Source of the DNA: Palsa-147 sp036513895
Lineage (GTDB): Bacteria; Acidobacteriota; Terriglobia; Acidiferrales; UBA7541
Length of the DNA: 64,000 nucleotides
Direction of reading: 5' to 3'
NCBI GenBank assembly: GCA_036513895.1
Contig: DATBYF010000046.1
Location: forward strand, 15,030 to 79,029
The position numbers and the translations under genes were made by a program. A model generated the notes under the pieces. That model searched no databases. It was not told where the DNA came from and saw only the letters and a program-made list of their open reading frames with translations. Positions 18,637 to 26,336 of this stretch are shown one piece after another (the stretch's first letter is position 1; the number at the start of each line of letters is the position of its first letter).

Positions 18637-18642
18637 GACCTG

Positions 18643-19599
18643 CTACCGTGGCCGTAGATTTCGGTACGCATTCGGCATGTTTTCGAACGAGGTGTGGAGA
18701 ACCAACCGTCCCTTCGGCTTCGTTCCTCCCTCCGTGGTCGACACTTCTCGGCCGTTGTCGAGTTCCAGTTGCTCGGGGATCTCATGCACAACCGGGGAAT
18801 CGATTCCCGGATAAGGCATGATCAGAGGCAGTTCAAGCTTCTTGCCTTCGTTTAGTACGCGGCCATTATGGATCGCGTATACATCGACTTGTTCGAGGCA
18901 AAGTGTCGACTGTTCATGCCGCACGACCTTACCAATGAACTCGTCGGCATCAATCTGACCCTTGTACAGGCCAGAAGGAAGTTCACCCTCAACCAACGTG
19001 AAACTCTTGCGCCCTGCAATCGCGGCCCGAAGAGGCTTGGGCAGATTTACGATCGACAACCCAAAGGGCTCCAAAGCGTGGCGTAGCTCTGCCTCGAAGG
19101 AGCTAATCTCCACATCACGGCCTGCTGCCAAGTTCGGCATCCAACCCGGAGTTCCGCGCTCGACGGTCCCGACTTCACCGTCAAAGCCCTTACAGTTGCG
19201 ATGACGATCGCGAATTCCGAGGATGCGCGCCGGTCCAGAGAACAAACGGTACATGTATGCCTTCCCACCGTTGCCCTGAGTTTCCTCTTCCTGGAGCCCG
19301 GAACCGCGATGTGAAGCCGCGGTGTCCTGCCACGTGCTCCAAGCCGACACGTCCTCAAGGGTGGCGCCGCCCATATCGAGCACGCCAATCCGGGCCGGCT
19401 TGCCGTCCCGGGCATCCTGTAGCAGCAGCGCGGCCACGCGGTGGTTCTCCGCTACATTGGCGCGGTCCACTTGATACTGGCGCCGCACATTTTTCAACCA
19501 CTCGGCGATCCCGTCGTGGTGCGTTGCGATCCACCGCGTCACTGCCTCTAATGTGCCCTTCTCATGAAAATGAATTGGTTCGTTACGTTCAATACTCAT
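18643..19599 (-). CDS. GHKL (Hsp90/MutL-like) ATPase, N-terminal part, ended by an in-frame amber codon
   Basis: ATG 19599 is preceded by AAGGAG. The GHKL ATPase signature is clear: N box at about residues 51-63 (ENHRVAALLLQDA), G1 box DMGGAT (75-80), and G2 lid GNGGKAYMYRLF (109-120). The downstream part (FTLVEGELPSGLYKGQ, VVHEIPEQLELDNGREV) resembles the second domain of Hsp90-like proteins. Translation stops at TAG 18643-18645, yet the sequence after it continues the same protein in the same frame for 468 more codons. The intact protein would be about 787 residues. Either a single nonsense mutation has inactivated it, or it is read through. The operon (this gene, the winged-helix-like partner, two small proteins, a serine recombinase) resembles accessory defence loci, but the role is unknown. 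Confidence 0.72.
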   Translation of the reverse strand: MSIERNEPIHFHEKGTLEAVTRWIATHHDGIAEWLKNVRRQYQVDRANVAENHRVAALLLQDARDGKPARIGVLDMGGATLEDVSAWSTWQDTAASHRGSGLQEEETQGNGGKAYMYRLFSGPARILGIRDRHRNCKGFDGEVGTVERGTPGWMPNLAAGRDVEISSFEAELRHALEPFGLSIVNLPKPLRAAIAGRKSFTLVEGELPSGLYKGQIDADEFIGKVVRHEQSTLCLEQVDVYAIHNGRVLNEGKKLELPLIMPYPGIDSPVVHEIPEQLELDNGREVSTTEGGTKPKGRLVLHTSFENMPNAYRNLRPR

Positions 19600-19648
19600 C
19601 TCGAATTCTCCTTAGATTTGTTTGTCTTACTGCTACACGGACAATTGT

Positions 19649-19682
19649 ATTATAGTGCGTACGATTGTACAATAGTACGCAC
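19649..19682 (-). promoter_or_regulatory. Promoter -10 box and palindromic operator of the GHKL ATPase operon
   Basis: On the minus strand a perfect TATAAT (plus-strand 19649-19654) lies 50 bases before the ATPase start. Directly upstream of it is a perfect inverted repeat, GTGCGTAC at 19655-19662 and GTACGCAC at 19675-19682. Its centre contains a second palindrome, ATTGTACAAT. The repeat covers the -35/spacer region, so a protein bound there would block RNA polymerase. The regulator is not known; the operon's own second gene is a candidate. Confidence 0.6.
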
Positions 19683-19746
19683 GATTAGTCAAGCATGAGA
19701 CGAACGGACTAGGAGGATCAAACCGGGATGGGAGAACTACCTGGAT

Positions 19747-19950
19747 CTACTTTGATGGGCGGCTAAAACCGCACGGACAGCGGCCGGTGCGTGGCGAAAA
19801 TGTATGCGACCCGTAGCGAGGGCATTTGGGGTATTTTCGCGGGCGCCCACCTGAACGGGGCACTTGTGCCGACCTTTCACTCAGCGGCACTTTCGCCCAT
19901 CTTAGGTGGGCTAACTTCGACGCGTAGATGTTTTTGGCCTTTTTCTTCAT
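19747..19950 (-). CDS. Small basic protein with a zinc-ribbon-like C-terminus
   Basis: The 67-residue product starts MKKKAKNIYASKLAHLRWAK and ends with GRPRKYPKCPRY...GRCPCGFSRPSK. The three cysteines with flanking basic residues look like a small nucleic-acid-binding ribbon, and short proteins of this style seem common near mobile genes in Acidobacteriota (recollection only). It lacks a strong Shine-Dalgarno. It sits about 65 bases upstream of the operator of the ATPase operon, on the same strand. Confidence 0.5.
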   Translation of the reverse strand: MKKKAKNIYASKLAHLRWAKVPLSERSAQVPRSGGRPRKYPKCPRYGSHTFSPRTGRCPCGFSRPSK

Positions 19951-20166
19951 TTACGAGCTTGATTTTAAACCGGCGAACGTCAAACCAAGCTCGACTTGAG
20001 TCTTCAGTTGCTCATTTGGGTACGCGTGCGCTGGTACACGCGCTTGTGAAGCATTCCGGTGTGCGTTCCGATTGCTCACGCAGAGCCTGTGCACCGACCC
20101 GGGAACGCCGTCTCCTCGTAATACAGAGCTGCGAATATAAGGACTGCGCCGCAAATGCCATGGAGA
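19951..20166. other. Gap between the hamB remnant and the small basic gene
   Basis: No supported gene. A minus-strand open frame of about 58 codons without a start (about 20096-20270, containing NDYLILPVGAQIQERHNL) may be the true end of hamB or debris of another gene. Confidence 0.3.
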
Positions 20167-20739
20167 TTATGACGCTCCTGGATCTGGGCGCCGACAGGAA
20201 GGATCAAATAATCGTTCAGCCTGGCACCGTGGAGGAATTCCTCCAGAGCGAGCAGCTGAACGAGCGGCTGTTAAATTGATTCCACCGAGCAAAGGCGTTC
20301 CGTTCCAGCCTCTGCCGAAATACGAGACACGAACCCCTCCCGCAGCAGTCACGCTTCCATCGAGCGCCGCGCCATGAGGATTGAATGTAAACTGGGCCGT
20401 ACCTAAGGGCGTCAGATCGGGTGCGCAAATGGTCGCTGACCGATCATTTCCGGCGATGATGCGGACCTGGCTGTTCGCTGCAGGCCGATCACTCTTCCAG
20501 TCAACGGGGGCATCATAGTTTGCGTGATTCCAAGGCCGAGGATGTTCCGTGCTTGCAGGCGACGAAGCCAGTCTCCAAAGGGCGTACAAGTCGTCCGACT
20601 TCCAGAACTCGCGGGTAGAAAGCAACGCGTCGTGCCGCATCAACCACAGTCGCAACCCTTTCATGTCTGAGAAAGATGCCGCGAGCTCGCGAGCAACCCA
20701 GACGGCACCCACACGGGATGAGAAACCCATCTGGCACAA
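20167..20739 (-). CDS. hamB fragment 5 (C-terminal region)
   Basis: This frame (CQMGFSSRVGAVWVARELAA ... YDAPVDWKSDRPAANSQVRI ... VSYFGRGWNG) continues fragment 4 after a one-base insertion in the run of five T on the minus strand. It has no own ribosome binding site. The last residues before the stop at 20167 look unlike folded protein, so the true C-terminus may be shifted again. Confidence 0.5.
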   Translation of the reverse strand: MCQMGFSSRVGAVWVARELAASFSDMKGLRLWLMRHDALLSTREFWKSDDLYALWRLASSPASTEHPRPWNHANYDAPVDWKSDRPAANSQVRIIAGNDRSATICAPDLTPLGTAQFTFNPHGAALDGSVTAAGGVRVSYFGRGWNGTPLLGGINLTAARSAARSGGIPPRCQAERLFDPSCRRPDPGAS

Positions 20740-21382
20740 AAAGGGCGGCGGGGATCGACGGCGCCGCGTATGTCAGCGCGAATGCGGGACCGTCTCCCAG
20801 TTCACTTGCCCGCGCATGTCCGGTTGCGACTGCCTGCACCCGCACAGCTTCAGCGGCCCATACAAGCCGGAAAACAATCCCTTCCTGAATAAAGACTTGT
20901 GTTCGCCGCGCGTCTCGCGCTTTTCGTCCTTTTAGTATCTCGGAAAATGCGGTTCCTTTTATCCATTCCGCGAGCGCTTTCTGCCAATCGGAGGGCAGTT
21001 TTCTCACGGCGAAGAATGGCTCTTTCATAACCTCCTCGTAAAGCGCGGTCGCCGCAGCCGCTGCAGGATCACCGTCATCCACCGCCACCGCCGCCTGAAA
21101 TGTGCACAACACATCCACCAAGGCGTCGAGTTGTTCGTGAAGAAAAAGACCTGGCTTCCGGCCCAGGCCAGAATAGAAACATGCCCTTCGTTGTTCCTCG
21201 GTGCTCCTGCGCCATAACCATTGGGCGCGCGAACGCAGCAACTCGCGTTCGATTGTTCTCGTAGGCTCGTCCTCACGCGCAAGGGTGCGTTTCCCGAGCG
21301 AATTCTTGAGCGCCTCATCGAGAACGGCGGCAACATCCGAAGCGTCCGTGTCGAGCGCCTCTATCAAACTGAACAGAGCCAC
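20513..21382 (-). CDS. hamB fragment 4 (helical region after the helicase core)
   Basis: The open frame begins formally at GTG 21382 but extends in phase upstream into an acidic linker (DDDEDEGEDGIEG). The real portion runs from VALFSLIEALDTDASDVAAV to APSIPAALF. The last 70 residues, after the T5 run, are out of frame. It belongs to the helical C-terminal region of HamB, with no enzyme motif. Confidence 0.5.
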   Translation of the reverse strand: MALFSLIEALDTDASDVAAVLDEALKNSLGKRTLAREDEPTRTIERELLRSRAQWLWRRSTEEQRRACFYSGLGRKPGLFLHEQLDALVDVLCTFQAAVAVDDGDPAAAAATALYEEVMKEPFFAVRKLPSDWQKALAEWIKGTAFSEILKGRKARDARRTQVFIQEGIVFRLVWAAEAVRVQAVATGHARASELGDGPAFALTYAAPSIPAALFVPDGFLIPCGCRLGCSRARGIFLRHERVATVVDAARRVAFYPRVLEVGRLVRPLETGFVACKHGTSSALESRKL

Positions 21383-21384
21383 AT

Positions 21385-22980
21385 CTAGATTCGCAATCTG
21401 GCCCTCAATCCCATCTTCCCCCTCATCCTCATCGTCGTCCGCCGCGCGTCCTCCCAGAGATCGCGCTGATTCAAAATGTATTCCAAAAAATCATCCGGCT
21501 TTGCGCCTAGTTTCTGCGCGAGGTGATGTCCTAGATTCCAGGTCAGCTGCGCCAACCCGCGCAGAAGCCTCTGGCCCTTTGAATCCTTGATGAGCTTCTC
21601 AAACACGGCAGGCTGCTGTGAGCGGTTAGCGCTATCAAACGTAGGCAACACTGAAATCCCATCGAGATCGACATAGGCCCGGCCCGAGCGCCCCACGACA
21701 TTCGAGAATTCGGCAGCGGAAATCGGCACCCACTGTCCGCCGTCATATCTTTTCAACGACCGGAATATGAGAACGCTACAGCCGAGATCGACGCCCTGGG
21801 CGATGGTAGGGGTGGCCACGACAACCGAAAGCCGCCGCGCGTCCAGGAGTTCTTCCACCGCATTTAAGAAGGGACGCGGGAGCGCGCCGTGATGCGTACC
21901 AACGCCAACCTCCAGCGCCCGGACTGCAGCATGTTTTTCGCCGAGCCACTCACGGCCGATAGCGCGGGCAACTGTTAAGTGTTCTGGCTGCGGAGTCTTT
22001 ATATTAGGCAGGAACCCTTGATCGCGCATGTGCCTAAATTCGCGAGCCGCCGGTTCCACCTGGCTCTTTTGCGGCGAGTAAACCAGCACCGTATGGCCGT
22101 CCCGCGCGAATGCATTTGCCGCGCAGATACAGAATTCGAGTTCATCCTTGGGAAACGGAGTTGTCCGGAGCCCTTTTGGCTCGCTCTGCTCGACAAACCG
22201 CCGCACGAAAAGCTTTTCGCCGTCCAGAAACGCAAGTCTGCCGGTATTGCTATGATTGCTCCAATCGAGCGTCGCGAGCCGCTGGCGTGTTGGACGCCAC
22301 TGAACATTGACGGGCTCTCCGGGTGCGTCGCTTCGCAACCAATCGCCGAAATCCTTGAAATAAGGATCTCCCGGAGTGAACATGGCGGAGAGGCAGACAA
22401 TACGTCTGCTGGCCGCATCCCCGCGTCGCAGTAACCGCTGGATTAACACTTCATAGCGAATTTCCCGGCTCCCCACGCCTATCATGTGGCCTTCATCAAA
22501 TACGATGAGGCCGACGTCATTGAGCACATCGGCGTCCTGGCGCAGGGCGAAATCAAGTTTTTCCGGAGTTGCGACAACAATCGACGCACTCGCCAGCGTT
22601 TTGGTGTCCGACACGGTGGCGCCGCTCGCGCCGTACAACGACGTTACCGCTGCGCCGAGTGGAACAAATGTTCTGGCGAGCACGCGCTCAACCTGCGCCG
22701 ACAAGGCCCGGAGCGGAGTGACGTAGATTATGCGTTTGTTATCCGCGAGCGTCCGCAGAATGCATAATTCGGCGATGCGGGTCTTCCCGGCGCTCGTAGG
22801 CAGCGCAATCACCAGATCGACATTCGGATCGACGGCGCGTGCGGCCGCGGCAATTTGTGACGGCCATAAATCAATATGCGGCGGACGCCTGGCGCCGAGT
22901 AGCGCAATAAAATCCCGCCGCAGCCCTGGCCACCGGGCGGGTAGGGGTGAAACCGAACTTGAAGTTGACGGCAATCTCAC
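21385..22980 (-). CDS. hamB fragment 3: superfamily 2 helicase core
   Basis: The 531-residue frame carries the full helicase core: Walker A PTSAGKT (about residue 61), YVTPLRALSAQVER, VVATPEKLDFALRQ, a DEAH-type box FDEGHMIG, LSAMFTPGD (motif III), VGTHHGALPRPFLNAVEELL, VVVATPTIAQGVDLG and VVGRSGRAYVDLDG (motif VI). The pattern is of Ski2-like SF2 helicases. The formal start at GTG 22980 is not natural, because the protein reads back in frame through a TGA into fragment 2. The final few residues after DLWED are out of frame. Confidence 0.8.
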   Translation of the reverse strand: MRLPSTSSSVSPLPARWPGLRRDFIALLGARRPPHIDLWPSQIAAAARAVDPNVDLVIALPTSAGKTRIAELCILRTLADNKRIIYVTPLRALSAQVERVLARTFVPLGAAVTSLYGASGATVSDTKTLASASIVVATPEKLDFALRQDADVLNDVGLIVFDEGHMIGVGSREIRYEVLIQRLLRRGDAASRRIVCLSAMFTPGDPYFKDFGDWLRSDAPGEPVNVQWRPTRQRLATLDWSNHSNTGRLAFLDGEKLFVRRFVEQSEPKGLRTTPFPKDELEFCICAANAFARDGHTVLVYSPQKSQVEPAAREFRHMRDQGFLPNIKTPQPEHLTVARAIGREWLGEKHAAVRALEVGVGTHHGALPRPFLNAVEELLDARRLSVVVATPTIAQGVDLGCSVLIFRSLKRYDGGQWVPISAAEFSNVVGRSGRAYVDLDGISVLPTFDSANRSQQPAVFEKLIKDSKGQRLLRGLAQLTWNLGHHLAQKLGAKPDDFLEYILNQRDLWEDARRTTMRMRGKMGLRARLRI

Positions 22981-22995
22981 AGAGAGACTCTGATC

Positions 22996-23379
22996 TCACA
23001 AATCACGAATCAAATGAGAAGTGAGCGCGGCAACCCACCACATCGGAATGTTCCCAATTTCTGCCGCTGAGGCCACGACGTTGTCGATTGCCGTGACGGC
23101 CGTGTTGAACAAGTCGCGGTTTCCGAAAAGCAATCCGGTGTCTGCCAGCCCCAGGCCCCGGTAATACGACGTTGTCAGTGCAAGGATCGCCACGTCTTCT
23201 GGCCCGAACTCATCTCCTTCGTCGAGTAAACGGGCAGCTAACGTATCGTCGCTGTGAGCTGGATCTGCATGCCACTGGATAATATGCTCGCGCAAAAGTG
23301 ACAAATCTCGCCGCAGGATGTAACCCAGAGCTCTTTCCGGCGATGCGAGATTTTTCGCGAGAGCCGGAATCGGCAGCAT
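22996..23379 (-). CDS. hamB fragment 2 (N-terminal helical region)
   Basis: The frame MLPIPALAKNLASPERALGY ... WHADPAHSDDTLAARLLDEG ... SAAEIGNIPMWWVAALTSHL ends at TGA 22996-22998, after which the same frame runs on into the helicase core. It also reads open upstream into AAAAFHLAGFAALSFS, which continues fragment 1 after a one-base shift. It is an internal part of one large protein, not an independent gene. Confidence 0.6.
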   Translation of the reverse strand: MLPIPALAKNLASPERALGYILRRDLSLLREHIIQWHADPAHSDDTLAARLLDEGDEFGPEDVAILALTTSYYRGLGLADTGLLFGNRDLFNTAVTAIDNVVASAAEIGNIPMWWVAALTSHLIRDL

Positions 23380-23773
23380 CGAGAATGATAGCGCTGCGAA
23401 TCCTGCAAGGTGAAACGCTGCTGCCGCTGACGACTAAGTGCCGTCCCTGGTCACCATTTTGAGGATCGCCGCGCCGAACTGCAGACTCAATCGCTTCCGC
23501 CGCGACGCGGAACGGTTCATCAGTGCCAAAGCGCTGATTGGGCTCGCGATTTCTGTTCGCATCACGAAGATCAAGGGCGAGGGCAAGAATGCCGTAGCCG
23601 AAATCCAACAGGTCGGGCGTCAGGCTTGTCGAAAAATCCTGCGCCCCCTCAGGCACAACGCCGTCACGCCAGACCATTCCTCGCGCCAACCCTCGTGCTA
23701 GCAGCCGCCCGTGCGTGTGCGGATCAACCAGCGCAGCCAGCGCCTCATTAATTGCTTCAGGATTTTGAGCCAT
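23210..23773 (-). CDS. hamB fragment 1 (N-terminus)
   Basis: This is the natural start of the helicase gene: ATG 23773 lies 17 bases inside the end of hamA. The real part runs MAQNPEAINEALAALVDPHT to QNGDQGRHLVVS. After an extra base near 23424 the frame continues into nonsense (SSVSPCRIRSAII...) until 23210. The N-terminal domain of HamB is helical with no catalytic motif, so identity rests on its position and on continuity with the helicase core. Confidence 0.6.
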   Translation of the reverse strand: MAQNPEAINEALAALVDPHTHGRLLARGLARGMVWRDGVVPEGAQDFSTSLTPDLLDFGYGILALALDLRDANRNREPNQRFGTDEPFRVAAEAIESAVRRGDPQNGDQGRHLVVSGSSVSPCRIRSAIILDAADSGSREKSRIAGKSSGLHPAARFVTFARAYYPVACRSSSQRRYVSCPFTRRRR

Positions 23774-24507
23774 GTTTTCCGTACACCGCCGCCACGAAAG
23801 CGCCGTGATCGTCAATCACAATGGCAGTGCTTTCGCGCTTGATTCCGGTATGCTTGGATTTTGGGCCCGCAGACAGAAGTTTCGACGGATCGTTGCCGGC
23901 GAGCGCAAAAATCAAATGGCTTACATTCTTCAAGGAGATTGTCCCCCCCACTCTGCAGATCCTGGAAGACCTTTGCTTCCGCGTCCCGCTTTTCTTCATA
24001 TAGCCTTTTCGTGATGAACGCGAGCGTCGAAGGGTTTGGCCTTCCGTCATGAAGGTCCAGCGAAGCTGCCGCTTCCTCGACCGTTGATTTTCCGAAGCTA
24101 GCCCGGCTCTTGCACTCTCCCTTCATCACGCGAACGGCTTTGCCTTTCGTATCAACTCCGATGACATCGTTTCCGTGCATCGCCGTCTCACGGTCGCTTT
24201 TCCACCGGAGCTTTTTGATCGGGACTACAAAGGGAGTCTCTGAATTGAGGTATTCCGTTGCCAGCAGCTCGCCAAGATCGCCCGATCGTGGGCGTTTGTT
24301 CGTCGGCAGGCTGTTGGCAATGATTGCGGCCGATTTCGTGTGACCGCCTGCCTTCGCAATCGTTTCTTCTCCTACAAAATGGTCGAGGATCAATTTCTTA
24401 AGGGCAGCCAAGCCAAGGGAACGTGCACCGGGCCGCTCGGTGTACAAACTCACACCCGCCTGCGGCTTAGCTGCCTTGAGCCATTTCGAAAATAAATCGC
24501 CACGCAC
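23757..24507 (-). pseudogene. hamA: hamA-like nuclease (DUF1837) of a Hachiman system, frameshifted at a G7 tract
   Basis: Start GTG 24507 has AAGGA upstream. The frame 24507-23812 gives a DUF1837-type protein with GDLGELLATEYL (about 76-87), HGNDVIGVD (111-119) and MKGECKSRASF (E131-x-K133), matching a PD-(D/E)xK nuclease arrangement. At a run of seven G (plus-strand C7, 23943-23949) the frame turns from DLQSGG into an unrelated tail. With six G it continues as TISLKNVSHLIFALAGNDPS to VAAVYGKHGSKS and stops at 23757, the natural end overlapping hamB. The corrected length is about 249 residues. HamA is the nuclease of the Hachiman anti-phage pair. The homopolymer could reflect mutation, phase variation or a read error. 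Confidence 0.72.
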
Positions 24508-24768
24508 AGAAGTCCTTCTTATAGAACGACAATCTTGGTTACTTTAATAATGGCCCGGAAGAATTGATAGTTATACGCTAGATCGAGATACTTTCAGAGT
24601 CAACTTAACGAGTGTGTTTATACCCAAGGCAAAATTTAACCGGCAACCGCGGTTCTCGGCTGCGGCGGCAAGCGTGATCCCGGCCGCCGGTAGTTGGCAG
24701 ATCGGCGCCGAATCGATCCCGCGAGCCCTGAAACAAGACGTGACTTGTTACGGACCTAGCCGGAAAGC

Positions 24769-26010
24769 CTAATCGCCATCCGTCCCAGTTTTCTTCGTGG
24801 CGTTCGGCTTCAGAATTTCGTCTCCGACGTTTGCGAACTTCGCAAACGGAGAGTGAGCCTTTTGCTGGGTTTCGGGTTTCTCGAGTCTGACTTTGGCTGC
24901 GTAGCGGAGGATGGTAACCAAAGATTTGTGGCCGACCCACGCCATTACGTCCTGGGGCGAATTCCCCTCACGAAGCCACCGGGTAATGGCCGTGCTGCGA
25001 AATTTATGATCGTCCACACGGATGTCCGTCAAACCCGCTCGCTTTGCTACACGCTTCACGATGCGCAGCAGATGGCAATTGACACCGCCCATCGAAGCCG
25101 GGAACACAAGATCGGTGCGCTTTGCGTGACGTGCCTTCATGCGGTGTTCGAGCTTCTGATTGAGCCATGCCGGCACGGTCAGATAGCGATAGGAGGTCTG
25201 CGTCTTGGCATCCCATTCCGCACCTTCACCCTCCTCTTTCATTTCCACACGCCAAATGTTCGTAGCGAAGTTGATGTCGGCGTAGGTGAAGTTCGCCACT
25301 TCGCCGGAGCGAAATCCCGAGCAGAGGAATGAACTGAGGAGGAGCCGTTCCTCGTCGTCGGCCGTATCGAGCAGTTTCGTAATTTCCTCGTCCGTGTATT
25401 CCTCGGGGTCGCGCTCCGGCTTCGGCGGCCAATCACGCTTCAGCACGCCGTGTTCGATCTTTGCCCACTTGAGAAAGATCATCGCGTTCAAAAAGTTGTT
25501 GTGGACGGAACGCTTGCCGAGTCCCTTGCCCTTGAGGAAAATCTTGAAGTTCAGCATGTCCTTGCGGTCCACGGTTTCTATGGTCGCCTTTCTGCAGAAC
25601 TGGAGAAAATACTCCGTGGACCTCGTATAGGCGAGGTAGGTCTTATGTTTCTTATTCGCCTCGGTTTCGTTGCGGAATTCTTCGACAGCACCAGCGAGCG
25701 TGCGCCTGGGCGTGATCGATACAATGTTCGGGCTCTGTACCGGAGCCGTTCCGCGCAGACGCTCGAACTCCTCGGCGTCGAGCCGGGCATTCCGCTGGCG
25801 TTGTGCTTCCAACGCGTCGGCACCTACGAGAATCCACTGCTTCTTGTGATAAAGGTAGTAGGCGCCTTCGGAATGTTCTTCTTCCTTGCCGCCGAAGATG
25901 CACCGGTTGGGCTTGATTTTTCCGTTCGAATAGAAGGCAGCCCGGCAGTAGCGCCAAGAGCCATTCTTGAGCTTGACGTACCTGTAGATCGTGAATTTGG
26001 ACTGAGCCAT
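24769..26010 (-). CDS. Tyrosine recombinase / phage-type integrase
   Basis: The 413-residue integrase starts at ATG 26010 with AGGAGATTC upstream. The N-terminal half contains an arm-binding-like segment and a core-binding domain (KKHKTYLAYTRSTEYFLQFC). The catalytic domain shows the expected residues: first Arg in LCSGFRSGEVANF, the H-x-x-R box in DDHKFRSTAITRWL, and GHKSLVTILRYA with the second His and the nucleophilic Tyr. The gene lies about 100 bases from the 3' end of tRNA-Ser and is oriented away from it, the classic position for an integrase that inserted its element at a tRNA gene. It defines the right edge of the accessory island. Confidence 0.93.
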   Translation of the reverse strand: MAQSKFTIYRYVKLKNGSWRYCRAAFYSNGKIKPNRCIFGGKEEEHSEGAYYLYHKKQWILVGADALEAQRQRNARLDAEEFERLRGTAPVQSPNIVSITPRRTLAGAVEEFRNETEANKKHKTYLAYTRSTEYFLQFCRKATIETVDRKDMLNFKIFLKGKGLGKRSVHNNFLNAMIFLKWAKIEHGVLKRDWPPKPERDPEEYTDEEITKLLDTADDEERLLLSSFLCSGFRSGEVANFTYADINFATNIWRVEMKEEGEGAEWDAKTQTSYRYLTVPAWLNQKLEHRMKARHAKRTDLVFPASMGGVNCHLLRIVKRVAKRAGLTDIRVDDHKFRSTAITRWLREGNSPQDVMAWVGHKSLVTILRYAAKVRLEKPETQQKAHSPFAKFANVGDEILKPNATKKTGTDGD

Positions 26011-26106
26011 AAGAATCTCCTAGCAATCAGTACTGGAAAGCAGACCAGTCGGAGATTTCTTAGGAAAAGATTTTAGGAAGGCTCTATCCCACTGATTCTA
26101 AATCGA

Positions 26107-26196
<90 letters not shown>

Positions 26197-26336
26197 GTTT
26201 GATTGGAAGAACGTTAGCAGCGTAACAAAACAATGATGGAGCGGCAAACGAGTCGCGCACTTGATTGCGACCCCGTTTGGAACGTCGATTGCGAAGTTAA
26301 TTGCCCGTTCGACCGCGAAGTCGGTCGTGATGGAGA

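Larger units (their letters stand above)
20167..23773 (-). pseudogene. hamB: hamB-like helicase of a Hachiman defence system, broken by several lesions
   Basis: Five reading-frame pieces join into one protein of roughly 1,170-1,200 residues. Order from ATG 23773: MAQNPEAINEALAALVD...HLVVS; +1 shift near 23424 to AAAAFHLAGFAALSFSM; in-frame TGA at 22996-22998 (LIRDL, stop, DQSLSVRLP, where Trp is expected); helicase core; frameshift near 21440-21455 into an acidic linker (DDDEDEGEDGIEG); then a +1 base in a T5 run near 20743 (PAALF into CQMGFSSRVGAV). HamB in known Hachiman systems is a large helicase encoded beside the HamA nuclease, and together they protect against phage. Here the start overlaps the end of hamA by 17 bases, as in a coupled pair. 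With four or more lesions the protein cannot be made intact, so the system is most likely dead. Confidence 0.72.

Noticed and set aside
20096..20270. Minus-strand open frame with NDYLILPVGAQIQERHNL
   Set aside because: It has no start codon and sits among broken hamB frames; it may be hamB debris but could not be joined convincingly.
19791..20279. Plus-strand 162-codon frame between the small basic gene and the hamB remnant
   Set aside because: Low-complexity product without motif or ribosome binding site, antisense to both neighbours.
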